Source: Chloroflexota bacterium (GTDB taxonomy: Bacteria > Chloroflexota > Limnocylindria > Limnocylindrales > CSP1-4). From it: a stretch of DNA of 64,000 nt. The stretch lies in contig JADMIG010000001.1 in the NCBI GenBank assembly GCA_015478725.1, positions 284,748 through 348,747 of the forward strand. The letters run 5' to 3'. Positions 1-7,403 of the stretch are shown here, one piece after another (positions within the stretch are counted from its first letter, which is position 1; the number at the start of each line of letters is the position of its first letter). The notes under the pieces are model-generated. The model saw nothing but the letters and a program-made list of their open reading frames with translations, was not told where the DNA came from and ran no database searches. The translations under genes were made by a program, and so were the position numbers.

Positions 1-836
1 GGTGCGGAGATCACCTCGCGACCGTGTGACGCCTTCGTGGTTCTCCGGCCGTACTGGAGCTCACCTCGGTAAAGCGGATTGACGACGAGGTTCCGGATCC
101 GTCCTGATCTCCATACGCCCTGGGTCCGCTGTGCCCGTTGACCTTTGGAGGTCACGAGCCGGTCGTCGCGGGAGTAGTGGGTGGGTACGCCCCGGGCGTT
201 GAGCTCCTCGGCGACGCGCCGACAGCTCCAGCGGTCGGCCCCCAGGCGCTGGTAGATCCAGCGGACGATGTCCGCCGCGCTCTGATCCGCCCACACGATC
301 GAGTCGTCCGAGACGAGACGGGCCGATTCCTTGAGGCCTTGGACCCGATAGCCGAACGGCACGATGCCACCGGTGTAGCGGCCCTCTCGCGCCGCTCTCG
401 TCATCCCTCGGGCCATGTCCGCGAGCAACTTCAGTCGATTGAAGTCGCCGATGACCGCCTCGAGGTCTGCGACGAGCGGTTGTACCTCGCCCGTGAGGGA
501 CATGAGCCGAATGCCAAGGAACGCGAACCGTCGCCGGGCGAGCATGACATCGGGCGCGTCGCGCCCGAGCCGGTCAATGGCGACGATCCACAACTCGTCG
601 AAGTGCCCGGCGGCCGCATCCCGCAGCAGCTGGCTTCCGGCGGGGCGGTTGGCGAGGGCGATCGTGCCCGAAACCCCGTCGTCCATATATCGGGCGACGA
701 TCTCGACGTCTGACTCGAAGGAGAGCCGTCGGTCGAGAGCGTCGGTCTGGGTCTTGATCGTCTCGCGTTCGCGCTGGTCGGCCGAACTCACTCGTTCGTA
801 GGTCGCCACGCGTCGGGTCGCGGTTGCCATCGTCAT
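1..836 (-). CDS. Large serine recombinase (integrase), C-terminus beyond window
   Basis: Site-specific recombinase of the resolvase/invertase superfamily, expected to integrate and excise the element by a serine-DNA intermediate. The frame is open from the ATG at 836 to the left edge, about 278 residues. Visible motifs are YERVSS near residue 13 (catalytic Ser in RVS), DDGVSGT near 53, IDRLGRD near 84, and GGIVPFGYRV, which opens the recombinase DNA-binding domain (PF07508 type). Large serine integrases are usually 450-550 residues, so 200 or more are missing off the window. The ATG at 836 follows a GGAGG six bases upstream and overlaps the preceding stop as ATGA; the ATG at 830 is the alternative. 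It is the last gene of a leftward set small terminase, small ORF, recombinase. Confidence 0.9.
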   Translation of the reverse strand, partial: MTMATATRRVATYERVSSADQRERETIKTQTDALDRRLSFESDVEIVARYMDDGVSGTIALANRPAGSQLLRDAAAGHFDELWIVAIDRLGRDAPDVMLARRRFAFLGIRLMSLTGEVQPLVADLEAVIGDFNRLKLLADMARGMTRAAREGRYTGGIVPFGYRVQGLKESARLVSDDSIVWADQSAADIVRWIYQRLGADRWSCRRVAEELNARGVPTHYSRDDRLVTSKGQRAQRTQGVWRSGRIRNLVVNPLYRGELQYGRRTTKASHGREVISA

Positions 837-1084
837 TGCTCGCCTCCGTCCGCGGGGGAGGGGAGCACCCGGGGAAGGTCCAGTACCACCCGGAGCGCGG
901 CCCGCATCGCCTCGCGTTCAGGGATCCATGTACGCTCTGTTGCCGGGGAGTTGGCAAGGTGAGAAACCGACCGCCGGCCGCCGCCGATCGTGATGATCGG
1001 GGTGACGACCCGGGGGTCGGGTTCCCCGAGCCTGGCCCGTGTCCGAGGCGCGAGTTCGAGCGCTCCTCCCATCGGCTCAGCCAT
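833..1084 (-). CDS. Small protein between small terminase and recombinase
   Basis: An 83-residue protein I do not recognise. Its ATG lies 8 bp inside the end of the upstream small terminase gene and its stop overlaps the recombinase ATG as ATGA, so it is sandwiched in a translationally coupled trio. That packing is the main reason to believe it is a gene; the sequence (proline/arginine rich, with a central IITIGGGRR stretch) has no clear domain. By position it could be an accessory of the recombinase, such as a directionality factor, but nothing in the sequence proves this. Confidence 0.5.
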   Translation of the reverse strand: MAEPMGGALELAPRTRARLGEPDPRVVTPIITIGGGRRSVSHLANSPATERTWIPEREAMRAALRVVLDLPRVLPSPADGGEQ

Positions 1085-1580
1085 CGCCCGCCGCGGGAGC
1101 CAGGACCCTGAACCGCGGCGGCAAGCCGATCTCGTCCGCGACCGAGGGACTGAAGGGGCTGATCTCCATGTGCAAGCCTGCCCGGGCCGAGGGTGTCAGT
1201 CCGAGCTCGCGGCCGAACAGGCGGATCTGGTCGGCCCAGCCCCGCATGATCCGGTCGAGCGGGTTCGCGATGAGGTCGCCTGCCCGTGCGCCGCGGATGA
1301 GGGGTGCCGAGCGGACGAGCAGCGAGGCCGCCTGGCGATAGCGGATGACCGCCTCGCAGTAGCAGGCGAGGGCATCGGTGTCGGCGCCCGTGATGACGCC
1401 CGCGGGCATCGCGCGGACCGTCCGCCGCCAGATGACCCTGGCGGCCGGATCGAGGTGGGCAGGCGGTCGCGGCGCGGTCTGGCGGGGCAGGGGCTCCCGA
1501 TCGTTGAGGCGCGACGGGCGCGTCTCACCGTGGAGCCGCCTGAGTGTGCTGGGCATGGGAGCGGGACCGCGCCTGCCCAT
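1077..1580 (-). CDS. Phage terminase small subunit, P27 family
   Basis: A 167-residue protein starting MGRRGPAPMP, the signature N-terminus of P27-type small terminases, which recognise phage DNA and hand it to the large terminase for packaging. The core with ARVIWRRTV and the C-terminal RLFGRELGLTPSAR match the family. Length is normal for the group. No large terminase follows; instead a small ORF and the serine recombinase come next. A paralogue with the same architecture lies at 30942-31439 in the same element. An orphan small terminase fits a decayed prophage or a phage satellite that redirects a helper packaging motor. Confidence 0.8.
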   Translation of the reverse strand: MGRRGPAPMPSTLRRLHGETRPSRLNDREPLPRQTAPRPPAHLDPAARVIWRRTVRAMPAGVITGADTDALACYCEAVIRYRQAASLLVRSAPLIRGARAGDLIANPLDRIMRGWADQIRLFGRELGLTPSARAGLHMEISPFSPSVADEIGLPPRFRVLAPAAGDG

Positions 1581-1593
1581 CAGCTAGCTCCGC

Positions 1594-1953
1594 TCACCGA
1601 CCGGGCGGAGTGACAAGAATGGCGAAACTCGGCCGCGTATCACAAGCGGCTGACGACCTTTGGGCGCCGCGGCGGCCACCTACCCTCATACCCCCCCACC
1701 CGTCCGAGGAGCCGGCACCGCGGCCGCCCGACTTGCGGCTGTTGCACGGCCCGCAGAGCACGCCGGCGTTCGCCCGATCGAAGGGCGCACCGCCGTCAGC
1801 GAGCGCGATCGCGTGGTCCAACTTGAGGTCGGCGGCCGCATGACGGCCTCGTGCGCGACGGACGTCATGGTTGCCCGCCCGGCCGAGCCGAGTCTGTAGC
1901 AGCCGCGCGCGACCCTTCGGGGTCCAGGCCGGCTCGGCGGAGCCCGTCTTGGA
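1594..1953 (-). pseudogene. HNH endonuclease remnant upstream of small terminase
   Basis: The frame is open from just after a stop near 1954 down to 1594, 13 bp before the small terminase. It encodes the C-terminal half of an HNH nuclease: KLDHAIALADGG, then FDRANAGVLCGPCNSRKSG, giving the His-Asn-(Cys-x2-Cys) core typical of the HNH genes placed before phage terminases. The usual N-terminal Cys-x2-Cys half is absent and no ATG or GTG exists in frame; the only standard start is a TTG at 1821, inside the motif. It is probably N-truncated and inactive, although an unusual start cannot be excluded. Confidence 0.45.
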
Positions 1954-2056
1954 TCAGGAGGCTGGCCTGCGAGCGCGGGTCCCGCATCTCGCGGCGGGCA
2001 AGGTCACGGAGCCGCTCGGCGGCGCTCTCGGGAAGCGGAACATTGATCCGTGTCAT
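1865..2056 (-). CDS. Small ribbon-helix-helix-like protein
   Basis: A 63-residue ORF beginning MTRINVPLPESAAERL and continuing with a predicted helix rich in Arg/Glu, then SQASLLIQDGLRRAGL. A short strand followed by two amphipathic helices is the layout of ribbon-helix-helix DNA-binding proteins such as CopG/Arc, which repress transcription as dimers. Its 3' end overlaps the HNH remnant in another frame. A repressor of the leftward terminase/recombinase genes is a plausible role but is inferred only from fold-like pattern and position. Confidence 0.4.
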   Translation of the reverse strand: MTRINVPLPESAAERLRDLARREMRDPRSQASLLIQDGLRRAGLDPEGSRAAATDSARPGGQP

Positions 2057-2123
2057 GGGGCTGTTCTAGCAGCCCCATGGGCGGCGGGTGAAGGTGGCGG
2101 GTGGTCGGTAGTCTGGTCGGTAG

Positions 2124-2714
2124 TTAGGCGTCCCGACGCCGACGCCTGTCCTTTCCGAGCGCATAGCGAACAGCGTCGCGGCTCACGCCGAGCTCGTCGG
2201 CAATCGACCGCTCCCCGGCCGGGCGGCCCCAGGACGCGAGCTCCTGGCGCGTCCGCGCGACATCCCCCGCCGTCACCATTGGCTGCGGCCCGGGCTTGCC
2301 CTCCCCGGACGACGGCCTCTGCCTCAGCTCCGCGAGAAGTGCCCGGCATTTGGCCGGCGGCGACGTCAAGCGGTCAAACCACCACTTGAGCTCGTCGCTG
2401 TCTATGGCCGCCAGGATCTCCGCGTCACTATCGCCGCGATCGACCAGGGCGCGGATCAGCTTGTCCGGGAAGAGCGTCTGGAGGTACGACGGCCTGCCAT
2501 CGCCCACGTCGATCGCCGACATGCGCGCCGCGATGTCAAAGAGCCTGTCGATCGCCGTTGCACCCTTCTCCATCAGGGCAGGAAGGTCGGCCTCCGTGAA
2601 GAGAGGCTGTCCATCCTCGCCGACGAGCGCCGTGATGAGGAGAGTGCACTTCCCGTAGATGCTGAACCGGTCGCCCTTGGGCTGCTCCTTCACTGCGGCA
2701 TCGCTCTCACTCAC
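2124..2714 (-). CDS. Phage tail-assembly-chaperone-like protein with C-terminal HTH
   Basis: A 196-residue protein. The N-terminal half (about residues 12-70: FSIYGKCTLL, DGQPLFTEADLPALMEK, IDRLFDIAARMS) resembles phage tail assembly chaperones, small proteins that bind tape-measure or tail proteins before tail assembly. The C-terminal 45 residues, with RSIADELGVSRDAVRYALGK, read as a helix-turn-helix. That combination is odd for a chaperone and may be a fusion or a regulator that borrowed the domain. No tail genes are nearby, so a structural role in this element is unlikely. Family assignment rests on pattern recognition only. Confidence 0.4.
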   Translation of the reverse strand: MSESDAAVKEQPKGDRFSIYGKCTLLITALVGEDGQPLFTEADLPALMEKGATAIDRLFDIAARMSAIDVGDGRPSYLQTLFPDKLIRALVDRGDSDAEILAAIDSDELKWWFDRLTSPPAKCRALLAELRQRPSSGEGKPGPQPMVTAGDVARTRQELASWGRPAGERSIADELGVSRDAVRYALGKDRRRRRDA

Positions 2715-2842
2715 TCGCTCACCGTCGTCCGGGCATCGGCCCGGGTCACAGTGCGGAGCCGGACCCGAGCCGATCCTGCAGCGTCGCTGCCCCGCAGGCC
2801 GAGTCGATCTGAATGCGCCGCTCGGCTCGGCTCGGCGCTAGG

Positions 2843-3934
2843 TCAGTTTGCAATGGCGCGAAGATGTCGCCGGCCCTCGTCTGCGGTCGGGGTTAGCGGG
2901 TATGCCGACAGAAGCTCGCGCTCGTAGACGGCGAACCATTGGCTCAGGTCGCTGATCGAATACCCGAGCGTCGTTCGGTGAAGGTCCAACAGCTCGTGGA
3001 GCAATCCGGCCGGCTCTTTCGGAAAGTCGAGTTCGACGGGCTCGCGTTGTCGGTAGCCAGCCCGACCGATCTGGATCCACAGGTAGCGTTCCTGGTTCTT
3101 CGTGATGGCCCCAATGCGAGCTGCTTGAGTCACGATCGCGGCCATCGACACGCGCCACATCAACTTCAGCGTTGCCAATCGCGGAAGCGTAAGGGCGCGA
3201 AGCATCGGCCGAATCTGGCGTTCGGGCATGAGCAGCTCGCCCGCAAACCGGAACGCCTCGTCCTCCATCGTGGGAGTCGGCACCTTGTGCATGACGATGT
3301 GCCCGATCTCGTGCGCGAGAGTGAGCCGCTCACGATCGGCGACGAGATCAGCGTTCAGAAAGAACAGCGGCGGCAGGCCCGGCACCCACCGGCTCACAGC
3401 GTCGACCAGGCGCGTGCCGAAGTCCATGCGGATCACAAGCCCGCCCGCGCTTTCGACGGCCTGGATGAGGTTCTGGATAGGCCCGGACGGGAGATTCCAG
3501 GCAGCGCGCACCGCGCGCGCGATCTCTTCGGGCGATTCGTATTCGTCGAGATCGAACCGTGGGAACCCCTCGGGGATCTCCGCGCCCCGCAGGAGCCGGC
3601 TGACGTGCATGACCCGCTTGTTGATCTCGGCGTAGATGCGTCGCAGATCGCGACTCGTCGCAGCCTGTCGTTTCCGATGCCAGAACTCTGTCACCCCAGG
3701 TCCATAGGTCGGATCAGCGAGATAGAAGAACGACACCGGATAGTCCAACGCGCTCGACAGGCGAGCAAGTATGTCGTCGGTTGGGACCAACAGCCCGGCC
3801 TCGACCTTCGACAGATAGCCTTGCGAGACGATCAGGAAGCGCGCTAACTCGCTCTGCGTGAGCCCACGCGATTCCCGCGCGAGGGCCACCATCTGCGGGT
3901 TCGGCCGACCGTCGGTTTCAGCTGCCGGATGCAT
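2843..3934 (-). CDS. XRE-family regulator with ImmA/IrrE metallopeptidase domain
   Basis: A 363-residue two-domain protein. Residues about 14-70 form an XRE helix-turn-helix (LTQSELARFLIVSQGYLSKVE). Residues about 140-260 form an ImmA/IrrE zinc peptidase domain with the HEIGH motif at 208-212 and a downstream Glu-rich segment (EAFRFAGELLMP). Proteins of this class cleave repressors, often to de-repress mobile elements or stress genes. The start overlaps the end of the upstream gene (3918-4532) by 17 bp, so the two are one operon read from the promoter at 4539-4567. It is a good candidate for controlling the state of the element, but its target is unknown. Confidence 0.85.
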   Translation of the reverse strand: MHPAAETDGRPNPQMVALARESRGLTQSELARFLIVSQGYLSKVEAGLLVPTDDILARLSSALDYPVSFFYLADPTYGPGVTEFWHRKRQAATSRDLRRIYAEINKRVMHVSRLLRGAEIPEGFPRFDLDEYESPEEIARAVRAAWNLPSGPIQNLIQAVESAGGLVIRMDFGTRLVDAVSRWVPGLPPLFFLNADLVADRERLTLAHEIGHIVMHKVPTPTMEDEAFRFAGELLMPERQIRPMLRALTLPRLATLKLMWRVSMAAIVTQAARIGAITKNQERYLWIQIGRAGYRQREPVELDFPKEPAGLLHELLDLHRTTLGYSISDLSQWFAVYERELLSAYPLTPTADEGRRHLRAIAN

Positions 3935-4532
3935 CCTGACGCTCTTCGGCGGCAGGGGGCTCGACCTCCTTGGGCCGCGCGCGCGGCCCAGTATCGGGCG
4001 CCGGCAGTCGGATCGGCTCGGACCCCACGTCCGGCGCCCGCAGCGTCCACTCCCAGCGATAACCCGCCACGCCGTTCGGGCAGACGATGTGAGCGCTGAT
4101 CATCGCCGAGCGGGTCGCATTGAGGAGGTAGCCGAGATGGAGGTTGGTGACTGGCTCCGGCATGCTATCGAGGGCCAGCTGCCCGTCGTCCTGCTCTACG
4201 AAGTCGAGCGCGAGGCGGGTGCTGTTGTTCGCCACGGTGAAGTCGTGGTTCAGCTTCCTCGGCTTGATGATGTACTTGTGCCTGTAGTCCAGGAAGAAGA
4301 GCTGCGACCCGGGTGGCGGCATCGTGATGCTCGGCTCATCGACGAAGAGTGATCTCGCCCAGTTCTCCATGTACTGGTGCAGCAACACTGCCTGGACCCT
4401 CGGCACGTTGTACTGCCAACGGAGAGCCCGGTGCTGCTCGGCATAGTCCGCCCATGCGCTGGCGACGACGGTCTGGCAACGATCCTCGAGATGCTGCAGA
4501 TCCGCCTGGACTTCGTCGAGTGGTCGGAACAC
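3918..4532 (-). CDS. Hypothetical protein in operon with XRE/ImmA regulator
   Basis: A 204-residue soluble protein with no family I recognise. The middle shows alternating strand-like hydrophobic segments (QLFFLDYRHKYIIKPRKL) and the C-terminal 45 residues are proline and acid rich, probably disordered. The GTG start at 4532 lies 6 nt after a -10 box, so the mRNA is probably leaderless. It overlaps the downstream XRE/ImmA gene by 17 bp. Co-transcription with a regulator-protease suggests that it may be the partner or substrate of that protein, a pattern seen in toxin/antitoxin-like and phage-immunity pairs; this is inference from position. Confidence 0.65.
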   Translation of the reverse strand: MFRPLDEVQADLQHLEDRCQTVVASAWADYAEQHRALRWQYNVPRVQAVLLHQYMENWARSLFVDEPSITMPPPGSQLFFLDYRHKYIIKPRKLNHDFTVANNSTRLALDFVEQDDGQLALDSMPEPVTNLHLGYLLNATRSAMISAHIVCPNGVAGYRWEWTLRAPDVGSEPIRLPAPDTGPRARPKEVEPPAAEERQDASGS

Positions 4533-4538
4533 AGGGCA

Positions 4539-4567
4539 AGTATCGGCTCGTCCTTTGCAGATGTCAA
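4539..4567 (-). promoter_or_regulatory. Sigma-70-type promoter of the XRE/ImmA operon
   Basis: On the minus strand a perfect TTGACA (4567-4562) is followed by a 17-base spacer and GATACT (4544-4539). The GTG start of the first gene lies 6 bases after the -10 box, so transcription would begin at or next to the start codon. It is the best consensus promoter I see in the window. Confidence 0.75.
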
Positions 4568-4615
4568 TCTGATTATTCTGACTCTATGACCAGCAGCCCC
4601 CGAGCAGCCGTCTTG

Positions 4616-5011
4616 CTAGGACCTGGGTGCCTCACCCGCGTGGCTCGCCTCGGCCGCGTCGGCGTCCGCCTTCGTCCGATGGATCGTGCCGGGGGCATGC
4701 TCCGGCGGAGCGTAGACCGTGTAGAGCCGCAGGTCAGAGGCGCCGGTGTTGACGAAGTTGTGGCGCGTGCCGGCCGGGACGAGGACGAGGCGATCCGGGC
4801 CGACCGGGCGACGATCGCCATCGAGGATGGCAGCGCCCTCGCCCGCGACGAAGACGAGGACCTGGTCCACGTTCTCATGGACCTCCTCGCCGATCTCGCC
4901 GCCGGGTGGGACGCTCATCACGACGACCTGCGCATGGGGGCTGGTCGCGAGGACCTCCCGGAAGGATGTGTTGCGCTTCGCCCGCTCGACGATGTCCTCG
5001 TTGAAGCTCAT
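4616..5011 (-). CDS. Cupin-domain protein
   Basis: A 131-residue single-domain cupin, a small beta barrel that usually binds a metal and acts as an enzyme or sensor. The motif PPGGEIGEEVHENVDQVLVFVAG supplies the first cupin box with its Glu/His ligands, and LVLVPAGTRHNFVNTG supplies the second. The start MSFNEDIVE at 5011 is preferred over the in-frame 5104 because a GAGG lies about 8 bases upstream and family members begin there. It is transcribed leftward, as are its neighbours. The substrate cannot be told from the sequence. Confidence 0.8.
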   Translation of the reverse strand: MSFNEDIVERAKRNTSFREVLATSPHAQVVVMSVPPGGEIGEEVHENVDQVLVFVAGEGAAILDGDRRPVGPDRLVLVPAGTRHNFVNTGASDLRLYTVYAPPEHAPGTIHRTKADADAAEASHAGEAPRS

Positions 5012-5157
5012 GGGTCGCACCTCATCACCGCCGCTCGGATGCGTCTGGGCGGTGTCGTGGCCAGTATCGGCCATCTCCAGGTGGATCAGCCGGGCCGACA
5101 CCATGCCGGGATCGTGGCCCGGTCAGCGACCGATGGTCGCAAGCCTGGACCCTACAC

Positions 5158-5949
5158 CTAGAGCCAGTACTCCGAACGGCGCCAAGTCTCGCCGAGCTGG
5201 TCCAGGCGCGACTCCACGAACTCTTTGGGCAGTGGCTCCAAGCCGGCGATTTGGGTCGGTGAGATTCCGTCGTGGCTGGCCAAGTATTCGGCCCAGATGC
5301 GTCGCAGGACCTCCTGCTGGCGCGCACCTTCGCGAGGATCGAGTCCCGATGGCGGCGGAGGGTCAGTCCATTTCGGGGGCCGGCGTCCGTCCTGTCCGTC
5401 CTCGCTCGGCTTTGGGCCGAGAGCATGCTGGAGGCGGTCGGCATCCAGGACCATCTCGTTGATCCGCTTCATGCGGACCTGCATCCAGGTCTGCAAATGA
5501 TGCTGCCAGGACACCCCGATGAACGCCGCCTGGTCTCGATCGGCCTCGTTCGCAATGGCCGATCGAAGATGGGGGAGACGCCACTGAACGATCCGGTCGA
5601 GCCAGTCAGTCCACTGCTGAACCTGGTCGCGCCAGAAGCCCTCCGCGACGTCGTCACCCTCCCTCGCCGCGTAAGCATTCAGGCGACCGAGAAGCCTCTG
5701 CCCTTCAAGCGAAACCGCGCTCAGCTCACGCTGCGTTTCGATGTGTGCAGGTCGAAGGAACGGTAGTCGATTCCTGGCGGTGTCCGTATCGACAACGACG
5801 GCTGCGAGAATGGCGCCGACCCCCAGTAGCCACAGAGGCGTCAGGTTGGAACCGAGCGTGTTCGGGGTCGCTGGTGCGAAGGCGACGGTTACCGCGGCTG
5901 TAAGACAGATCGTGGCGATGACCAACAGCACCGTGGCGGTTCGTGACAT
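5158..5949 (-). CDS. Membrane-anchored hypothetical protein
   Basis: About 263 residues starting MSRTATVLLVIATIC; an in-frame ATG at 5979 is the alternative start. Two hydrophobic segments close to the N-terminus (residues about 4-26 and 38-58) suggest a hairpin anchor, followed by a soluble, Trp- and Arg-rich helical domain of about 190 residues with a proline-rich linker (PPKWTDPPPPSG) near residue 195. I do not recognise the family. It sits directly downstream of the IS110-type transposase, so its native promoter may have been displaced by the insertion. Confidence 0.55.
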   Translation of the reverse strand: MSRTATVLLVIATICLTAAVTVAFAPATPNTLGSNLTPLWLLGVGAILAAVVVDTDTARNRLPFLRPAHIETQRELSAVSLEGQRLLGRLNAYAAREGDDVAEGFWRDQVQQWTDWLDRIVQWRLPHLRSAIANEADRDQAAFIGVSWQHHLQTWMQVRMKRINEMVLDADRLQHALGPKPSEDGQDGRRPPKWTDPPPPSGLDPREGARQQEVLRRIWAEYLASHDGISPTQIAGLEPLPKEFVESRLDQLGETWRRSEYWL

Positions 5950-5984
5950 GGTTGAAGGCTGCGACACTGTCCGGACCATGGGTG

Positions 5985-7250
5985 GCCACTCACCACGATG
6001 ACCAAGCTCCTATCAGTCAAGCGGCCTCGGCCGAGACGATCGAGCCCTCCACCAGCAGCCTGAAGACCGGCCGGACCAGCAGACGCTTGAGGGCGCGGAT
6101 CGCCTCCCGCCAGGTCTTCCCGTCGGTCTCCATGCGTCGAGCCATGTATGCCATCGCGGGCGCATGGAAGCGGGACTGACTCACCGCGATGACATAGAGC
6201 GCTCGGTTGAGCTGACGGTTGCCGCCCCGGTTGAGGCGCATCCGCTGGATCTGTCCTGAACTGGCCGGGATAGGTGCGACGCCGGCTAGGGCCGCGAGCG
6301 CGTCGGCGGAGCGGAAGCGACGGACGTCGCCGACCTCCGCGATGAGCCGGGCGACCGTGATCGGTCCGGCGCCCGGCAGGGCGAGGAGCGGATGACCGGC
6401 GACAAGCTGATCGATCCGGGCAGTGAGAGCCGTGCTCTCGCGCTCGAGCCGCGCGAGGCGGACGATGAGCCCGCGCGCGAGCTCTGCCTGGACGGTGGGG
6501 TAGCCGCGCAGTAGGCGCCCGATCGTGGCTCGATTGCGGGCCGCGACGAGATTGGCGACCTTCGCCCCGTAGCCAGGCACGAGCGCCAGCAGGTGCGCAT
6601 GCAGGCGGTTCCGGGCACGTGTCGTCTCGGCCACCAGGTCTTCCCGCGCTTCGAGGAGGAGCCGGAGCTCGGTCGTCCGATCGGGGAGCCGGATCGGCGG
6701 CAGGTTCGTCTCCCGTGCGGTCACCCGGGCGATCGCAAGGGCGTCGCCCGGATCGCTCTTGCCCGGTCGGCGGGTGCGTCCGCGCTCGGCGCGGCTGAGG
6801 TGCGGCGGTACCTCGCGTACGGCCAACCCAGCGTGCTGGACTGACCACGCCAGCGGTCCGCCGAACGAAGGACGAGCCCTCGATGCCGATCATCACGTCG
6901 GAAGCGATCGCGCGAGCCCAGGCGATGAACGCCACATGGCCCGGTGGGTCGTTGGCGAACGTTGCCTCCCTGATCGGACGTCCGAGATCGTCGACCGCGC
7001 AGGCGGCGAGGGTCGCCTTGTGGGTGTCGATGCCGATTGCCGTCATGACTCTTGCCCTCCGTGCCGACCGTGGGGTGGACGCGGGCCGGACGGGCAGGTG
7101 TGCGTTCAGCGGGACATGCTCCTATGAAGCCACGGTCCGGTCCGCTCGACGGGAGACGGAGGCACTTGGTCATGCGGCCACGGCCACGAGCCTGGCTACG
7201 TTGTGAGGAGCCATCCGCGTCCCGGATCGAACCACCGCACCCCGACGATG
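5985..7250 (-). mobile_element. IS110-family insertion sequence (ends approximate)
   Basis: An IS110-type transposase reading frame (6017-7046) with about 200 bases of non-coding DNA upstream of it. IS110 elements lack terminal inverted repeats, so the ends cannot be fixed by eye; the limits given are estimates. In characterised IS110 members the non-coding end before the gene encodes a bridge RNA that pairs with target and donor DNA. The transposase is frameshifted, so this copy is probably immobile unless the shift is tolerated. Confidence 0.55.
6017..7046 (-). pseudogene. IS110-family transposase, single frameshift
   Basis: The N-terminal DEDD/RuvC-like domain starts at 7046 (MTAIGIDTHKATLAACAVDD, later IGIEGSS). 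The frame then changes: residues GGPLAWSVQHAGLAVREVPP, which are expected next, are found one base out of register, and the rest (KSDPGDALAIARV, then the C-terminal LLALPGAGPITVARLIAEVG and PASSGQIQRMRLNRGGN with the family's catalytic Ser region) runs to 6017. The one-base difference lies at about 6862-6872. A TTG at 6826 could start the second part alone. The two pieces together give a normal-length transposase of about 340 residues, so this is a recent single lesion or a sequencing error. Confidence 0.8.
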
Positions 7251-7403
7251 GTCGGGTCACTCTGACGCACACGTCGTGTGGGGGCGGGACGGCTGCGGTC
7301 ATCCTGCGCGAGAGGCGACACCTTGAACCGGGGCCCAGTGCGCGCCATCATGGGCCGACCAGCGTCCCATCGGGCGGGTTCGTGCGTGTGACGGAGGGGG
7401 ACC
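7047..7403. other. Non-coding stretch: IS110 left end and glycoside hydrolase leader
   Basis: No convincing gene is present. The first 150-200 bases belong to the IS110 left end upstream of its ATG (with a GGAGG before the start at 7046) and are the place to look for a bridge RNA. The last 80 bases (7325-7403) are the leader of the first glycoside hydrolase gene and are repeated before the second one. The boundary between IS and host element is somewhere in between. Confidence 0.5.
7325..7376 (+). repeat. Leader repeat copy 1, upstream of GH10-like gene 1
   Basis: About 52 bases, from GAACCGGGG through CGCCATCATGGGC to CAGCGTCCCATCGGGCG, closely match 9011-9062 before the second gene. ATGGG and CCCAT inside the repeat can pair. 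It ends shortly before the ribosome binding site of the gene at 7404. Confidence 0.75.
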
